A stretch of DNA of 64,000 nt from Planctomycetaceae bacterium (GCA_020638995.1 JACKHM010000002.1:372001-436000), one strand, 5' to 3'; counted from the first letter of the stretch, positions 47,991-58,108 are shown. Numbers and translations are program-made. Notes: generated by a model not told the origin, from the letters alone.

Positions 47991-50480
47991 TCACTGAACG
48001 TAAATCCTGGCAAACTTCAGGGGCTCGTGGAAGGACTTTGCATCCGGCCCTAGCGGCGAGAAGGCGGTTGTTTCTACATCCTTGGTGCCGGACCGTTTGC
48101 GATAGAGATTGAAATACCAGGGCAGACTGGTCCCTTTTCCCGATTCGAGCGATTCCTGCTTGGCCTGGAATGGCCGGCTGCCGATCATCTGGTGCAGCGG
48201 GTCTTCGTCCGACGTGGTCACCGGCAGGCGAAGCTCAACGGACCAGAAATCCTCACCGATGTGCGCGGCCACTTCCGCTTGAGACGACCAGTCGTACGCC
48301 CCGGGCAGCTTCACGGCGCGGTCCAAGTCGATCAGCGCTCCTGCGGGATTGACGACGACTTGGTAATAGGAATGCTTGTCGGTTTCGATCAGCAATTCCA
48401 GGTGCTCGCCCTGCCAGATCGCCGGGTCGCGGTCTTGCTGGGAACCGACGATCGGCGGTTCGCTCTTGTCGAATTCACAGCGGATGCCGAAGTAGAGACT
48501 GTCGTTCCACCAGCGGGCCATGAACCGCGCCGGATGTTTCGGTTTCTGGCTGGTGGCGACATCCCGCAGCGAACGCGGATAGTGGTAGGCGGTCCAAAAG
48601 GCTTCGTCCAACTTACCATCCATTTTCAACGTACCGCGAGCGTCGCGCCATTTGTCTTTGGCCATGTCGATGACGCGATATTCCGGCAAACCCTCGGGCC
48701 GCTTCACGTCGATCTGCGTGGCGCGGTTCCTGAGCGTGGGCAGGAATTCGTCCACCAGCGCGATCCGCCGTCTGTAAACCGTATCCGGCGGCGCGGCCGC
48801 TTGGGCCTGGTCGAATAGATCGAGCGCTTTCTTGGTCACCTCCGCGTCGGAGCCGAGGTTGGCATACTGCTGTTCGCAGAATTCGATGAACGCGCCCAGC
48901 GGCTCGGCGGCGGGACCGTAGAACAGCCGGTAGTATTCCTCGAGCAAGGCATCGACGTCCTGGTCCGGGTCCCACCAGAACCGGGAAATAAAGTACGGAT
49001 TCACGTGCGCCATGCCTGGATAATGCAGCCCGCCCTTGCCGCTGGACAGCCAGACGTCCTCGCGCCAGACGTCTTTGTGCGAGGCCTTGATCCCGCGAGC
49101 GGCCACGTGCGGCCAGTATTGCGGTCGGTAGGCGCCGCGATTGGTGAACGGCGTGTAGTTCAGAGTCACTGACAGCGGGTTATTCGATTTCGCCAGCCAC
49201 TGTGCGCGAAGCTCGGCCGCGTCCCGGTGGATCTCGTCGTCCAGTTCGCGGATCGGGCGACCGTTGGTGATTTGCACCAGGACATTATCCGGCAGCTTGT
49301 CGATCTTCAGCGGCGGCAGGCGGTAACTGCTGTAGGCGCCGCAGAAAACTTTCTTGTCGGGATGCGTCTTTGCCAACTCGTTCGCCACGCGGACCACAAA
49401 ATCCCACACGTAATCGGAAGACTGTCCCGAGGGCCCGCGGTCGAGCGTGATCTGATCCCGGCACCGCTCGCATTGACAGTGGTTGAAACCGTCGTGCGGC
49501 ATGACCGAAATGATGGGAATCTGGTAGTGATCGAACATCAGCCGCGCGAACGCGACCGTCTCGTTGAAAAAACCTTCCGACGACAGACAAGCGTTGGCCG
49601 TTTGGCTTTCGTTGTCGCGCCGGCCATTGGCCATCATGGCGTAATACTCTGGATGCGCGGCGCGCTGCTCCGGATGTTCGGTCAGATGCCGCTGCCCGTG
49701 ATGCATGATGCCATACTGATCGTTGGCCCCGATGCGCAGATACCACAAGACGTCATCGATCTCATTGGAACTGATCATCGGCCGGCTGATCGAACGCACC
49801 TCATACGCGGGCGTCACCGTCCGATCGATTTTCGGCAAGGCAATCGTGCGCGATGGCGGCACGATCTCGCCCAACTCTCCCGGCATATACCACCGCACTC
49901 CCAGCTCGCGAAGAAACGCGTACACGGCATTCAGCGACCCGCGATGATCGTAGCTCCAGATGTCCAGTTGTTTGTTGTAATCCTTGTAGATGCGGCTTCC
50001 GACCGGGTTCAGCCACGGATGCCCGGCCAGTTTTCTCCACTGCGATTCTTTCTCCGCCGCCCATTGATTGTGACTCCGCGCCCAAGGCTCAATCGGAACA
50101 AACTCCTCGTCACTGCCCACCAGCGCCAACCAATCGGCACCGGAAACCATACGAAAGGTATCGCGCCCGAGTCCCTCGGCCGTCACCCCCACTCGCCGCG
50201 TCGACTCGCTTTCACCGACGTAGACAGGAATCGGCCCCGTGCCTGTCGGTCCAGCACCGCTCGGCGAGTTAACGATCCGCAGCCGCGCCCCGCTAATTTT
50301 TTCGACATACGTTTGCAGCTCTTCGGCAGCAAATCGAACCGAGCGCGGCGCGTTATCGGCGATAACAATCTCAGCGTTGGCTTTGCCGTCGTTGACAAGA
50401 ACAGTTTCGGCGGCGGCTGGCGCAACCACGTTTGCGCTGGTCCAGGAAACAACGACGAGGGCGTAAAGTAATTTGGTCAT
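47991..50480 (-). CDS. secreted DUF4838 protein with C-terminal carbohydrate-binding-like domain
   Basis: 829 residues from ATG 50480, chosen because it starts a clear signal peptide (MTKLLYALVVVSWTSANVVA, cleavage near PAAAE). Residues 25-130 resemble the alpha-glucuronidase-type N-terminal domain (AAEELQTYVEKISGARL). The DUF4838 region follows, with LGVRWYMPGELGEIVPPSR and HDGFNHCQCERCRDQ. From about residue 640 comes a beta-sandwich like carbohydrate-binding family 9 (LDEAFWTAYHYPRSLRD, RFMARWWNDSLYFGIR, EHLELLIETD). The family is abundant in planctomycetes and thought to attack polysaccharides; the activity is not established. It is followed by the sialidase remnant and shares family with the protein at 53988-55970. 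Confidence 0.85.
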   Translation of the reverse strand: MTKLLYALVVVSWTSANVVAPAAAETVLVNDGKANAEIVIADNAPRSVRFAAEELQTYVEKISGARLRIVNSPSGAGPTGTGPIPVYVGESESTRRVGVTAEGLGRDTFRMVSGADWLALVGSDEEFVPIEPWARSHNQWAAEKESQWRKLAGHPWLNPVGSRIYKDYNKQLDIWSYDHRGSLNAVYAFLRELGVRWYMPGELGEIVPPSRTIALPKIDRTVTPAYEVRSISRPMISSNEIDDVLWYLRIGANDQYGIMHHGQRHLTEHPEQRAAHPEYYAMMANGRRDNESQTANACLSSEGFFNETVAFARLMFDHYQIPIISVMPHDGFNHCQCERCRDQITLDRGPSGQSSDYVWDFVVRVANELAKTHPDKKVFCGAYSSYRLPPLKIDKLPDNVLVQITNGRPIRELDDEIHRDAAELRAQWLAKSNNPLSVTLNYTPFTNRGAYRPQYWPHVAARGIKASHKDVWREDVWLSSGKGGLHYPGMAHVNPYFISRFWWDPDQDVDALLEEYYRLFYGPAAEPLGAFIEFCEQQYANLGSDAEVTKKALDLFDQAQAAAPPDTVYRRRIALVDEFLPTLRNRATQIDVKRPEGLPEYRVIDMAKDKWRDARGTLKMDGKLDEAFWTAYHYPRSLRDVATSQKPKHPARFMARWWNDSLYFGIRCEFDKSEPPIVGSQQDRDPAIWQGEHLELLIETDKHSYYQVVVNPAGALIDLDRAVKLPGAYDWSSQAEVAAHIGEDFWSVELRLPVTTSDEDPLHQMIGSRPFQAKQESLESGKGTSLPWYFNLYRKRSGTKDVETTAFSPLGPDAKSFHEPLKFARIYVQ

Positions 50481-50849
50481 CAGGCGAGTAAGCCTTTCAG
50501 ATCTTAAAGAGGCTGCAGGACAGTTTGTTGGCCAACCTGCGAATCCATGGGCCGCCCACCGTACTATCGCGTCCCGCAATGGTGTTTTCAATCGCCCATC
50601 CTAAACTTCCGTATCGCGCCGGCGGAAGAACTTACTGCGGAGTGACGTGCCGTACGTAGTTCATTGGTACTGGTGATGTGGCTGAAGTCTTTGTTGGACG
50701 ATCGAGTTGCGGCGCGCTTCAAGCCGGTGGGGTCACACTGGCAACAGGCTGGATCGTATGCCATTTCTATGAAAAGTCAGTGGCTCCATGTTCGGCATCG
50801 CCGAGGGACTGTTCGTCTGTTTTCGAAGTCGGAAGCGGATTGAATCGGA
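50481..50849. other. intergenic region upstream of the first DUF4838 gene
   Basis: 369 bases with no supported gene, hairpin or repeat. It should contain the promoter of the 829-aa gene, as the gene at 50850-52130 differs in type and the gap is large. Confidence 0.4.
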
Positions 50850-52130
50850 CTAGCTCCAGGCGGCCAGGACGTCCATTTCCCGTTCCTGTTGATCCAGTTG
50901 CTGAAAGAGCTTTTCGGGTGGCGCATTCTCAGGTTTGCCGCCTATTAAGACGCCTTGGAATTGGTATCGCGATCCACGGATCCAACTGCGCTGCACGAGG
51001 AAGATTGCGCTCACATCTGGATAACTGCGCAGCATCAGCTTCTGCAGCTGCCCACTGATTACTAGTGACTCCTCATCATTCTCGACGAAGTCCTTCAGTT
51101 CAGCGATGACTAAGCGCCCTGGATTGTCAACGGATCTCTTGGTCTGCGGCAACTTGTCACCAAGTCTAGCCGCCAACTTCTCCACATATTCCTCGCTCGT
51201 CATTTTCTGGCATTCCTCATCTGGTCGCCACAGCAACACTCGGCTGCCAGGTTCGCGCCTTGCCTCGCGCCCGAGCCGAATTTCCGCTATGTCGCTCTTA
51301 GGCACGCGATACATTTCGATCACAGCGTCTGCAAAGCCCTCACGTTCTTTCGCAGACAGCCTTCTGGGGCGGTCATGAACGTCATCGGTTTCATCAATGT
51401 GCTTGACTTCACAGTGGGCCACATCGTGCTCGCCGCGCCAGAAATCGCCGTCCATCTCATCAATCCGATGCGACAGCCACCGCCCCAACTGCTTACTTTC
51501 TCGAACCGATATGCTGTCTTTCAGACGGATACAAACTCGCAGTCGATAGTCCGACACTCGGCATGCGTGTCCAACGAGTTGAACGCACGTTCGAAGGTTA
51601 TCGATACTGTTCGCCTCAGAGGCGAATTGCGGAACGTAACATTCAGCGATGTACGGTCTGCTGTCATACTCGAAGAATATGTCCGACTTACCGCGATCGG
51701 TTTCAGGTTCTAGAGCGATCGCAGTGGCACCGGCTCTATGGAAGCGGTAAGCATAGGCAAGTTGTAGGAAACCTGTTGCATAGTGCTCGCGAATCACATC
51801 CATCACTGACGGAATGCCGCTACAAGTCGCGAGTTGCTTCAAGTAGACAGCTAACTCGATCAACTCGACAACTTGGGACTTGCCTGCGACTCCGAATAGA
51901 GTGTCGAGCCGATGCAGAGGCTTCGGCACAAGCTTGTGACTGAGGTTTTGCTTGCCAAACAACGCACTAAGCCAGTCGTGGCCAAACGCATTTTCGACGA
52001 TGGCACACGCCTCGTCTATGAATTCGCAAGGCAGTTGAAGCTCAGCTGCCAAAGCTCTCGCTTGCGACAACCAATGTTCCCAGGGGTCACCAATTTCGAA
52101 TGGAGAGGTCTGTTGAACTTGCTTGGACAT
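50850..52130 (-). CDS. protein of unknown function, possible PD-(D/E)XK-like fold
   Basis: 426 residues from ATG 52130 with GGAG seven bases upstream. It has no signal peptide or membrane helix, so it is cytoplasmic, unlike its neighbours. Residues 140-180 contain DRGKSDIFFEYDSRPYIAECYV, with a spacing of acidic residues like the PD-(D/E)XK nuclease core, but the lysine of the motif is replaced, so catalysis is doubtful. A basic C-terminal part includes LVIAELKDF and EESLVISGQLQKLMLRSYPD. The gene interrupts the run of secreted hydrolases and may have arrived by transfer. I cannot assign a function. Confidence 0.7.
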   Translation of the reverse strand: MSKQVQQTSPFEIGDPWEHWLSQARALAAELQLPCEFIDEACAIVENAFGHDWLSALFGKQNLSHKLVPKPLHRLDTLFGVAGKSQVVELIELAVYLKQLATCSGIPSVMDVIREHYATGFLQLAYAYRFHRAGATAIALEPETDRGKSDIFFEYDSRPYIAECYVPQFASEANSIDNLRTCVQLVGHACRVSDYRLRVCIRLKDSISVRESKQLGRWLSHRIDEMDGDFWRGEHDVAHCEVKHIDETDDVHDRPRRLSAKEREGFADAVIEMYRVPKSDIAEIRLGREARREPGSRVLLWRPDEECQKMTSEEYVEKLAARLGDKLPQTKRSVDNPGRLVIAELKDFVENDEESLVISGQLQKLMLRSYPDVSAIFLVQRSWIRGSRYQFQGVLIGGKPENAPPEKLFQQLDQQEREMDVLAAWS

Positions 52131-52398
52131 TGTACTACTCCGTTTAATCGCATTCTGGAGTCACCGAGAAGTCAAGACAACCGGTTTGCCGCCGTTGTTC
52201 ACATTGACACGGGAGCGGGCGGTTATATCAACACCCCGAAGGAAGACATCCCGCGATGCGGCTGCGATGAACCCTAGCTGCCGATTGCCTTTGCTTTACT
52301 CGTAGAAGGTAGTGGTCGTACTGTCGGTCAGGTTCGGTATCCTTCCAAGTGAGTTTCTTAGCCTCCGCGAGTATCTCAGGAGTGCCAGCGTCGACGGC

Positions 52399-53877
52399 TC
52401 ACCGACTTTTTTCATTTAACTCGCCGAGCATCTCTAACAGGGCGTCGACCATCATTACTGAGGCGTCAGGTTGAACTTTGTTGACGCCGATCCAGGTTTC
52501 GTAGCCGCCGAGCCGATGCTGCTCGGGTGTCGGCAGGTAACCATGCGAACCATTGGCAATGGAGATGTTCATCAGCGGCTGGATGGGGCTGCGCTGTTTG
52601 AGTTCCAGGCCGATCTCTGCAAACACCTCGAATGGCATCGCGGCCACAGCCAGGTCGCCGATGCGGTGCGTCTGTACGACCACATCGATGGTCGGCGGCA
52701 TCTCCGGCGAGTTATAGGCGAGTACGGTGCTGTAAGTGCTGTATCGACTGGTGCTCATGGGTTTGATCTTCTTGGCCTTGACCGCCTCAGCCCATTCCAC
52801 TTCCTCCTTCGTCGGGTAGCGCCGTTTGAACGTGAGCGTGCGCTGCAGCGACGAGAGCTTCACATGATCGTGCCACTCCAGCGACTTATGCACCTGCATC
52901 ACTTTGTCCGCGCACAGGTACGCCACTTCGCGGGCTTTCCCAAAAGGTTGATACCGCTTTTTCGGCTGCGGGCCGCGCTTCTCCAATTCCTCGTCGGAAT
53001 AGCGCGCCAGGTTGTTCACATCGCCGCTGGTGCCGTTGGCCATGATGCCGACAAAGGGCGGGTCCTGATGTCGGTCGGCACCGAGCAGTTCGCCCATGCG
53101 GTCGGCAAACATCGCGAAATAGTCAGCCGAAATTGTGTTGGCCGGCACGCCGCCCACGTAGTGCAATCCGTAGGAAGCCAGCAGCGCGATGGGCTTGCCC
53201 GCGGTCGACTGCACCGAAAGGAATGTGATCTGCGGATCGACAGGACCGGCGGGCCTCAGCAGACCGCTGTAACCGGGATTCGTGTCGACTTGTTCGATGT
53301 TGTCGTGGGCACCGTAGATCGGCCCGCGACTGGGCATTAGGAACCAGCGGCGATTGAATACCTGCGTCGGTTCCTCGGCGACGTCCCAGCCGATTCGCGC
53401 GGGCTGGAGTTGATTGACGGCTCGCAGCACGCCGTCAGCGATCCGCCGGGTTAGAAACGCGCGGTAGTCGTAATACGGCTGCTCACCATCGTCTTCCAGC
53501 TTCGCGCCGGTCGAAGTGTGCGTATGAGTCGCTGAGACGAGCACACACTGCGGCGGGATGCCGGTCGACCGCTCGATGATTTGCTTGGCGCCCGCCACGA
53601 CCTCGGCCGAAATGTGCCGCAAGTCGCAGACGACCAGTGCCAACTTGGACTGGCCGTCGTCGAGCACCAGGCAGCGGGCATTTAGTTCATCGTGTACGTG
53701 CGTCGCTTGCCGCTTGCTAGCGCCAACCGTTTGGTCCGAGCCGATCGGCGGGGTGATGTTGCTCGTCGCGGCACCAGCCCGAAACGTCGGCTCGTCCGAC
53801 AACGCGGCACCGACAAATCCAAGTGAAACAAACGCGATGAAATGGCTCGTGAAGATGAGTCGACGTGAGATTCGCAT
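52399..53877 (-). CDS. neutral/alkaline non-lysosomal ceramidase-like hydrolase
   Basis: 492 residues with a signal peptide (hydrophobic stretch LIFTSHFIAFVSLGFVGAAL, cleavage near ALS-DE). The family signatures are present: AGAATSNITPPIG at the mature N-terminus, ALVVCDLRHIS, the zinc-ligand segment SATHTHTSTGAK, and NGTSGDVNN. Neutral ceramidases hydrolyse the amide bond of ceramide, releasing sphingosine and fatty acid. The classical enzyme is about 670 residues and has a C-terminal Ig-like domain, which is missing here, so the true substrate may differ. It lies between DUF4838 and the 426-aa gene, on the same strand as the other exported hydrolases. Confidence 0.82.
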   Translation of the reverse strand: MRISRRLIFTSHFIAFVSLGFVGAALSDEPTFRAGAATSNITPPIGSDQTVGASKRQATHVHDELNARCLVLDDGQSKLALVVCDLRHISAEVVAGAKQIIERSTGIPPQCVLVSATHTHTSTGAKLEDDGEQPYYDYRAFLTRRIADGVLRAVNQLQPARIGWDVAEEPTQVFNRRWFLMPSRGPIYGAHDNIEQVDTNPGYSGLLRPAGPVDPQITFLSVQSTAGKPIALLASYGLHYVGGVPANTISADYFAMFADRMGELLGADRHQDPPFVGIMANGTSGDVNNLARYSDEELEKRGPQPKKRYQPFGKAREVAYLCADKVMQVHKSLEWHDHVKLSSLQRTLTFKRRYPTKEEVEWAEAVKAKKIKPMSTSRYSTYSTVLAYNSPEMPPTIDVVVQTHRIGDLAVAAMPFEVFAEIGLELKQRSPIQPLMNISIANGSHGYLPTPEQHRLGGYETWIGVNKVQPDASVMMVDALLEMLGELNEKSR

Positions 53878-53987
53878 GGCGGTTGTTCTTTAATTCATGA
53901 TGGAGAGAGTGTGACGACGAAAAACGCGGTCCAAAGTCATTCCGGCCCATCATTTACAGACTTAGAAGACAAGGGGCTGGCGAAGGT

Positions 53988-55970
53988 TTAGTTTTGGTCC
54001 AGGTCGTTCGCATTGTTCGGTTTCCATTTGGGGTTGGGATGATCCGGATGCAGGCCGATCATTCGCGGCGTTGTGGGACGGACAGGTCCCCAGTTGATCG
54101 CGAAGGGATTCGCCTGGCAGAGTTGTTCGATCTCTTGCCAGTTAGCCAGCACCTTGGCGGCGACAGCGTCGTCTTGCTTCCGCCAATAGGATTCCATCAA
54201 GCGGATGGTCTCGATCAGTCGCTCGGAATACGTCAAACCTGCTCGCACGAAAGCGACCCGCCGCCGGTAGATCTCCGGCGCGGTTTCGACCTTGGCCGCC
54301 GCGAGTCGTAAATGCTCGCGCGACTCACTCAGCAACTCGTCGGTGTAGAGCCGTGGAAAGTTGAATACCCCGCCGCCGTATCCATGCTCTTTCACGTAAG
54401 CCATTCGCGCACGCTCGATCGTTTCGAAATAGGCTCGCACATTGGCAGCGGTCGGTCCGAAAGCACGACGGTAGTAGTCGTCGAGAACCTTCTCGCCGTC
54501 CTGCGTCGGATTCCAGAACAGTTGTGCCATCACGTAGTACTGTGGTCCCTGCGTCGCCCAGTGTTCCCACACCGCGTCGATGTAAATGCCGACGCAGCGA
54601 TTATCGGCGGCGAACTGGATGTTCTCAATCGTTTGGGCAATCGACACGTCGGGCAGTCCCTGTTGCCACCCGACGGGGCTCCCGGTGTTGGGCCGCCACA
54701 TGACTTGATGCGCCAGCTTGCCCCAAGCCGCGAGTTGATCGCGGTGCGTTGTGCCCCAGGTCGAGCCGCGATCGACCAGATGCGTACGGCCGAAGAAATT
54801 AGCGACGCTGACCATGATCACGTTCTCGGCAGGGCGGGCTTTGATCGGCGCGGGCCGCGAGTGCCCATAGCACAACATCATCACCCGGTAATCCTTGTCC
54901 GGATAACGCTGCTTGAGCCGCTCGGCCAGCTTGTTGGCAAAGGTCACGTGACGGTCGGACAAGGCGGGGCGAGTTTCCCGATGATGGTGCCAATGCATCA
55001 GACGCGGCTCGCCGTCGGGATGATCCCACGCTCGGCAGTTCTCGCAGATGCAGTGTCCGCTGGACCAGCCGTCGTTTGGCGAGGCGTTGAACTCGGTCAG
55101 CGTCGGGTCTTTTTTCAGCTTTGCCTCGACGTCGGCCAGCCATTGTTCCCAGACCGCCGGGTTCGACTGGCACAGCTTCACATTCTTCGGGCTGGGATGT
55201 GTGCCGCGCGTGCCGTCGGGTTGCAGTGCGAACAGCTCCGGTCTCGTCTCGTGAAACCGCTCGTGCCAGTCGCCGAACGCATGCCCGCCCTCGCTACGCA
55301 GTGAATCGAGTTGCAACCGCTGCCGCCGAGTCCACTGATGCGACCGGCCGTAGCCTTTGTTGCTCAGCGCCGAAAAATTAAACGCGCCGCCGCGTGCTCG
55401 AATCTGAGGATGGTAGCGAAACTCGAACGGATCCAATGTTATTCGCTTGCGCCGCGGTACATCCTCACCTAACTCGCCCGGCCAGAACCAGCGCACTCCG
55501 AGTTTATCTTGCAGAAACGTGTAGACCGCATTGACGGTACCGTATTCCTGCTGCCGACCGACGATCTTCTCGTCGATGCCTTCGACAATCAGGTGCTTCG
55601 CGTCCCAGCGGTCGCGCCCGGCGATCACGAGGTGATTGTCATTGGCGGCGATGAGAATCTCTTCGGGATGTTGGAAGTCGAAATCGGCGTCGGGAAACAA
55701 CGCATCGAGTGCCGGTTGGTAACCAACCCAGATGGCTCGCTCGAGCAAATCCTTGGGAGCGCCGTCCATCAACGCCGGCCGCACTCCGCAGATGGTTTCG
55801 ATGTAGTCGGCCAGTTCGACAGCGGCCTCACGAGTCTTGGGCGGCGCGTTGGCGAAAAGAACCAGCGGCGCCGGTTGCACACGGGCTTCGACATCCACCA
55901 GCGTGAACTCCGCGCGGACGGTTGAAGCCAGGCAGACCAGTGCGGTCAAAAACAAACATGATCTGATCAT
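53988..55970 (-). CDS. secreted DUF4838 protein
   Basis: 660 residues from ATG 55970, the start giving the signal peptide MIRSCLFLTALVCLASTVRA. It shares with the 829-aa protein at 47991-50480 the segments AAVELADYIETICGVRPAL, LGVRWFWPGELGEDVPRR and a Cys-rich loop GHCICENCRAWDH, but has no carbohydrate-binding-like tail. The end of the chain is helical (ERLIETIRLMESYW). DUF4838 proteins resemble alpha-glucuronidase-like TIM-barrel enzymes and are frequent in polysaccharide-utilising planctomycetes; the reaction is not known. It starts 79 bp after the sialidase-like gene and is followed by the ceramidase-like gene after 110 bp; these three are probably one operon. Confidence 0.85.
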   Translation of the reverse strand: MIRSCLFLTALVCLASTVRAEFTLVDVEARVQPAPLVLFANAPPKTREAAVELADYIETICGVRPALMDGAPKDLLERAIWVGYQPALDALFPDADFDFQHPEEILIAANDNHLVIAGRDRWDAKHLIVEGIDEKIVGRQQEYGTVNAVYTFLQDKLGVRWFWPGELGEDVPRRKRITLDPFEFRYHPQIRARGGAFNFSALSNKGYGRSHQWTRRQRLQLDSLRSEGGHAFGDWHERFHETRPELFALQPDGTRGTHPSPKNVKLCQSNPAVWEQWLADVEAKLKKDPTLTEFNASPNDGWSSGHCICENCRAWDHPDGEPRLMHWHHHRETRPALSDRHVTFANKLAERLKQRYPDKDYRVMMLCYGHSRPAPIKARPAENVIMVSVANFFGRTHLVDRGSTWGTTHRDQLAAWGKLAHQVMWRPNTGSPVGWQQGLPDVSIAQTIENIQFAADNRCVGIYIDAVWEHWATQGPQYYVMAQLFWNPTQDGEKVLDDYYRRAFGPTAANVRAYFETIERARMAYVKEHGYGGGVFNFPRLYTDELLSESREHLRLAAAKVETAPEIYRRRVAFVRAGLTYSERLIETIRLMESYWRKQDDAVAAKVLANWQEIEQLCQANPFAINWGPVRPTTPRMIGLHPDHPNPKWKPNNANDLDQN

Positions 55971-56049
55971 TTGCAAGCTTGAAGTCCTGTGGTGAGATGG
56001 TTGAGAATTGGGAAGCATCGTATTACTGGTCTTACTGGCGTTGTTCTGT

Positions 56050-57168
56050 TCACTCGGCCGGCAACCGAGCCACTTCAGCGCGCAGCCGAACATTGGTACT
56101 GACGGCCTCACCGGCGCGGACATCCTCTTCGGTAAACGCCGCCATCAGCACTTCGCCATCGGGCGTGCGGTTGTGGTCGTAAATGATATAAATCGTTCCG
56201 TCCGGAGCCTGCACGCCGTCGGGATAGGTCACCTTTTCACGCTCATCCAGCAGCAGTCCACCCTTCCAGGTCTGGCCATCATCGTCGGATACAAACGCCA
56301 TGAGATCGGTTCGCCCCACGCGTTTGTCCAGCGGGCCGTGCTTGACCAACAGCAACGCGCCCGACTCTAGACGCCGCAGGAAGAACCGCGCCGTGGGGTG
56401 CCGCAGCGAACTCTGCTTCACGGCTGACCACGTCTTCCCACCATCATGGGAAACGGTTTCCGCCATTCCCTGCCGCCGCACCAGCATCCAGAGCGAACCG
56501 ACTTTGCGCTCGACGATCATCGGCTCGTCCGGCCCGCGCGTCTCCGGCGGAAGCACGTTCGCTGTTCCTCGCAGGTTGAACGTCTTTCCCTGATCGGTGG
56601 TCGCGTAAACCTTAATGCTGTGATCGGCCTTCCAGACCGACGATATAAACAGCCAATCGCCGTTGCTGAGCACGGTCGGTTTATTGAGCATGATGCCGTC
56701 GCCCAGGCGTCGGGGCCGGGACCACTGCGGGTTTTCGGCGTCAGGATCATCGGTAGTGATGGCCCAGATGCCATAACGTCCATCCTGCGTTCCGAAGCTC
56801 TGGCCCCAGAACACCCACATGCGCGCGATTGGATCGATCCAGATTGCGGCGGACATCGCGCGCACGCCTTCGCGCGGCAGGATCATCAGCTTTGGGTGGG
56901 ACCAACTGCGGCCGTTGTTGTCGCTGCGGATGAGCACCTGATAGTTGCGTGTGCTCTCCACATCGCGACCGTAAATGACCCACAGACGTCCATTCGCCGT
57001 GCGTTCGATTCCAGGCACTCCTTGACGTTTGGTCGGCGGAATATGAAATCGCCACGGATTGATAATCACGTGAGCCGGTTCCAGAGCGATGTCGGGGTCA
57101 GGCTCTTCGGCCGGCACCACATGGCAAATCCAGAGTGCGGCAACCGCGGCCATCAGTAGGATCATCAT
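56050..57168 (-). CDS. secreted sialidase-like (BNR/Asp-box) protein
   Basis: 372 residues from ATG 57168, which begins the signal peptide MMILLMAAVAALWICHVVPA. Four Asp-boxes are visible: RSDNNGRSWS, TTDQGKTFN, SHDGGKTWS and SDDDGQTWK, as expected of a six-bladed sialidase propeller. Family members cleave terminal sialic acid or related sugars; in planctomycetes many probably act on other anionic glycans, so the substrate is open. It is first in a leftward set with DUF4838 and the ceramidase-like gene. A frameshifted second copy exists at 47603-47955. Confidence 0.85.
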   Translation of the reverse strand: MMILLMAAVAALWICHVVPAEEPDPDIALEPAHVIINPWRFHIPPTKRQGVPGIERTANGRLWVIYGRDVESTRNYQVLIRSDNNGRSWSHPKLMILPREGVRAMSAAIWIDPIARMWVFWGQSFGTQDGRYGIWAITTDDPDAENPQWSRPRRLGDGIMLNKPTVLSNGDWLFISSVWKADHSIKVYATTDQGKTFNLRGTANVLPPETRGPDEPMIVERKVGSLWMLVRRQGMAETVSHDGGKTWSAVKQSSLRHPTARFFLRRLESGALLLVKHGPLDKRVGRTDLMAFVSDDDGQTWKGGLLLDEREKVTYPDGVQAPDGTIYIIYDHNRTPDGEVLMAAFTEEDVRAGEAVSTNVRLRAEVARLPAE

Positions 57169-57520
57169 TCGCTCAGTACCCGTGACGAATCGCCCGCGCC
57201 TTGAAGTTCCGTCACGAACTGGACGACACGTCGGTTGGAATGGCAGTGCGGGGCGAAGTAAACCACCCGCAGCGGGAACGTCTCTCAAAAGCATGCTGCT
57301 TTGGTCGAGGATTGACCTCTCTCGCGCAACGATGATACGTTTATCAAGCATATTTGAGCACCAAGCACGGTCAATCCGGCAGCAGTGAGTCGAAATCCAA
57401 TTCACAGTGTACGGTAATAGACGTCAGAAAACTTGCGCGGGCTACACTCGTCGAGAGATGCTGCAGGTGGGACCCACCCCGATGCCGATTGCGCCAGATC
57501 GGGAGGCTGAGTGAAACAAG
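57169..57520. other. divergent intergenic region between the hydrolase cluster and the 195-aa gene
   Basis: 352 bases expected to carry the promoters for both directions. Open frames here give no recognisable protein. I saw no clear promoter motifs, repeats or operators. Confidence 0.4.
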
Positions 57521-58108
57521 ATGCCGCCACGCAAAATGAAGAAGAAAGCGTTATCGTTGCCGGTCCCGAAGATGACGGTAACCATTGATCGCTTGAAGGC
57601 GGTGCTGGCCAAACGGAAGAAGTCCGAGTTGATTGACGTGATCGTCGGAATCGCGAAAGCTGACCGCGGCATCCAACGTCAACTTGAATCGCGTTTCGGC
57701 GTGGAAACGCCGCCCGTCGAGTTGATTGCTGCCACGCGTGTGGCGATTGCAGATGCCACCGACTTCGATGAACGGGAAATCAACTACAACTTCGATTACG
57801 ACGATGAGGCATATGGCACGGTGAAGCGCAATCTCGCCCGTTTGATCGAGTTGGGGCATCTGCGCGAGGCGATGGAGTTAGCGCAGGAAGTGATGAGCGA
57901 GGGGAGCTGCCAGGTTGAAATGAGTGACGAAGGCCTGATGACGGAAGATATTGAAGAGTGTCTGCAAGTTGTCATCACAGCGGTCGCAAAGAGTGATCTA
58001 CCCGCCGCTGAAGTTGCCGCGTGGTGCGCAGACATGACCAAGCGTGACCGCATTGGCGTTCACTGCGACTCAGAATTGGCGGCTTTGGCCAATAGTGTCG
58101 AGCGCTGA
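57521..58108 (+). CDS. cytoplasmic protein of unknown function
   Basis: 195 residues from ATG 57521; a GGGAGG lies 14 bases upstream, and Met6 is another possible start. No signal peptide or membrane helix. The basic N-terminus (PRKMKKKALS) precedes a helical region (KSELIDVIVGIAKADRGIQR) that resembles segments near the end of SWIM-zinc-finger proteins, though not enough for assignment. The middle is acidic with tyrosines (NYNFDYDDEAYGTV), and the rest helical. It overlaps or closely adjoins the next gene, suggesting coupling. Confidence 0.65.
   Translation: MPPRKMKKKALSLPVPKMTVTIDRLKAVLAKRKKSELIDVIVGIAKADRGIQRQLESRFGVETPPVELIAATRVAIADATDFDEREINYNFDYDDEAYGTVKRNLARLIELGHLREAMELAQEVMSEGSCQVEMSDEGLMTEDIEECLQVVITAVAKSDLPAAEVAAWCADMTKRDRIGVHCDSELAALANSVER

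Noticed and set aside
49227..50471. 414-codon frame opposite the 829-aa DUF4838 gene
   Set aside because: A shadow frame; the minus-strand gene has a signal peptide and family motifs.
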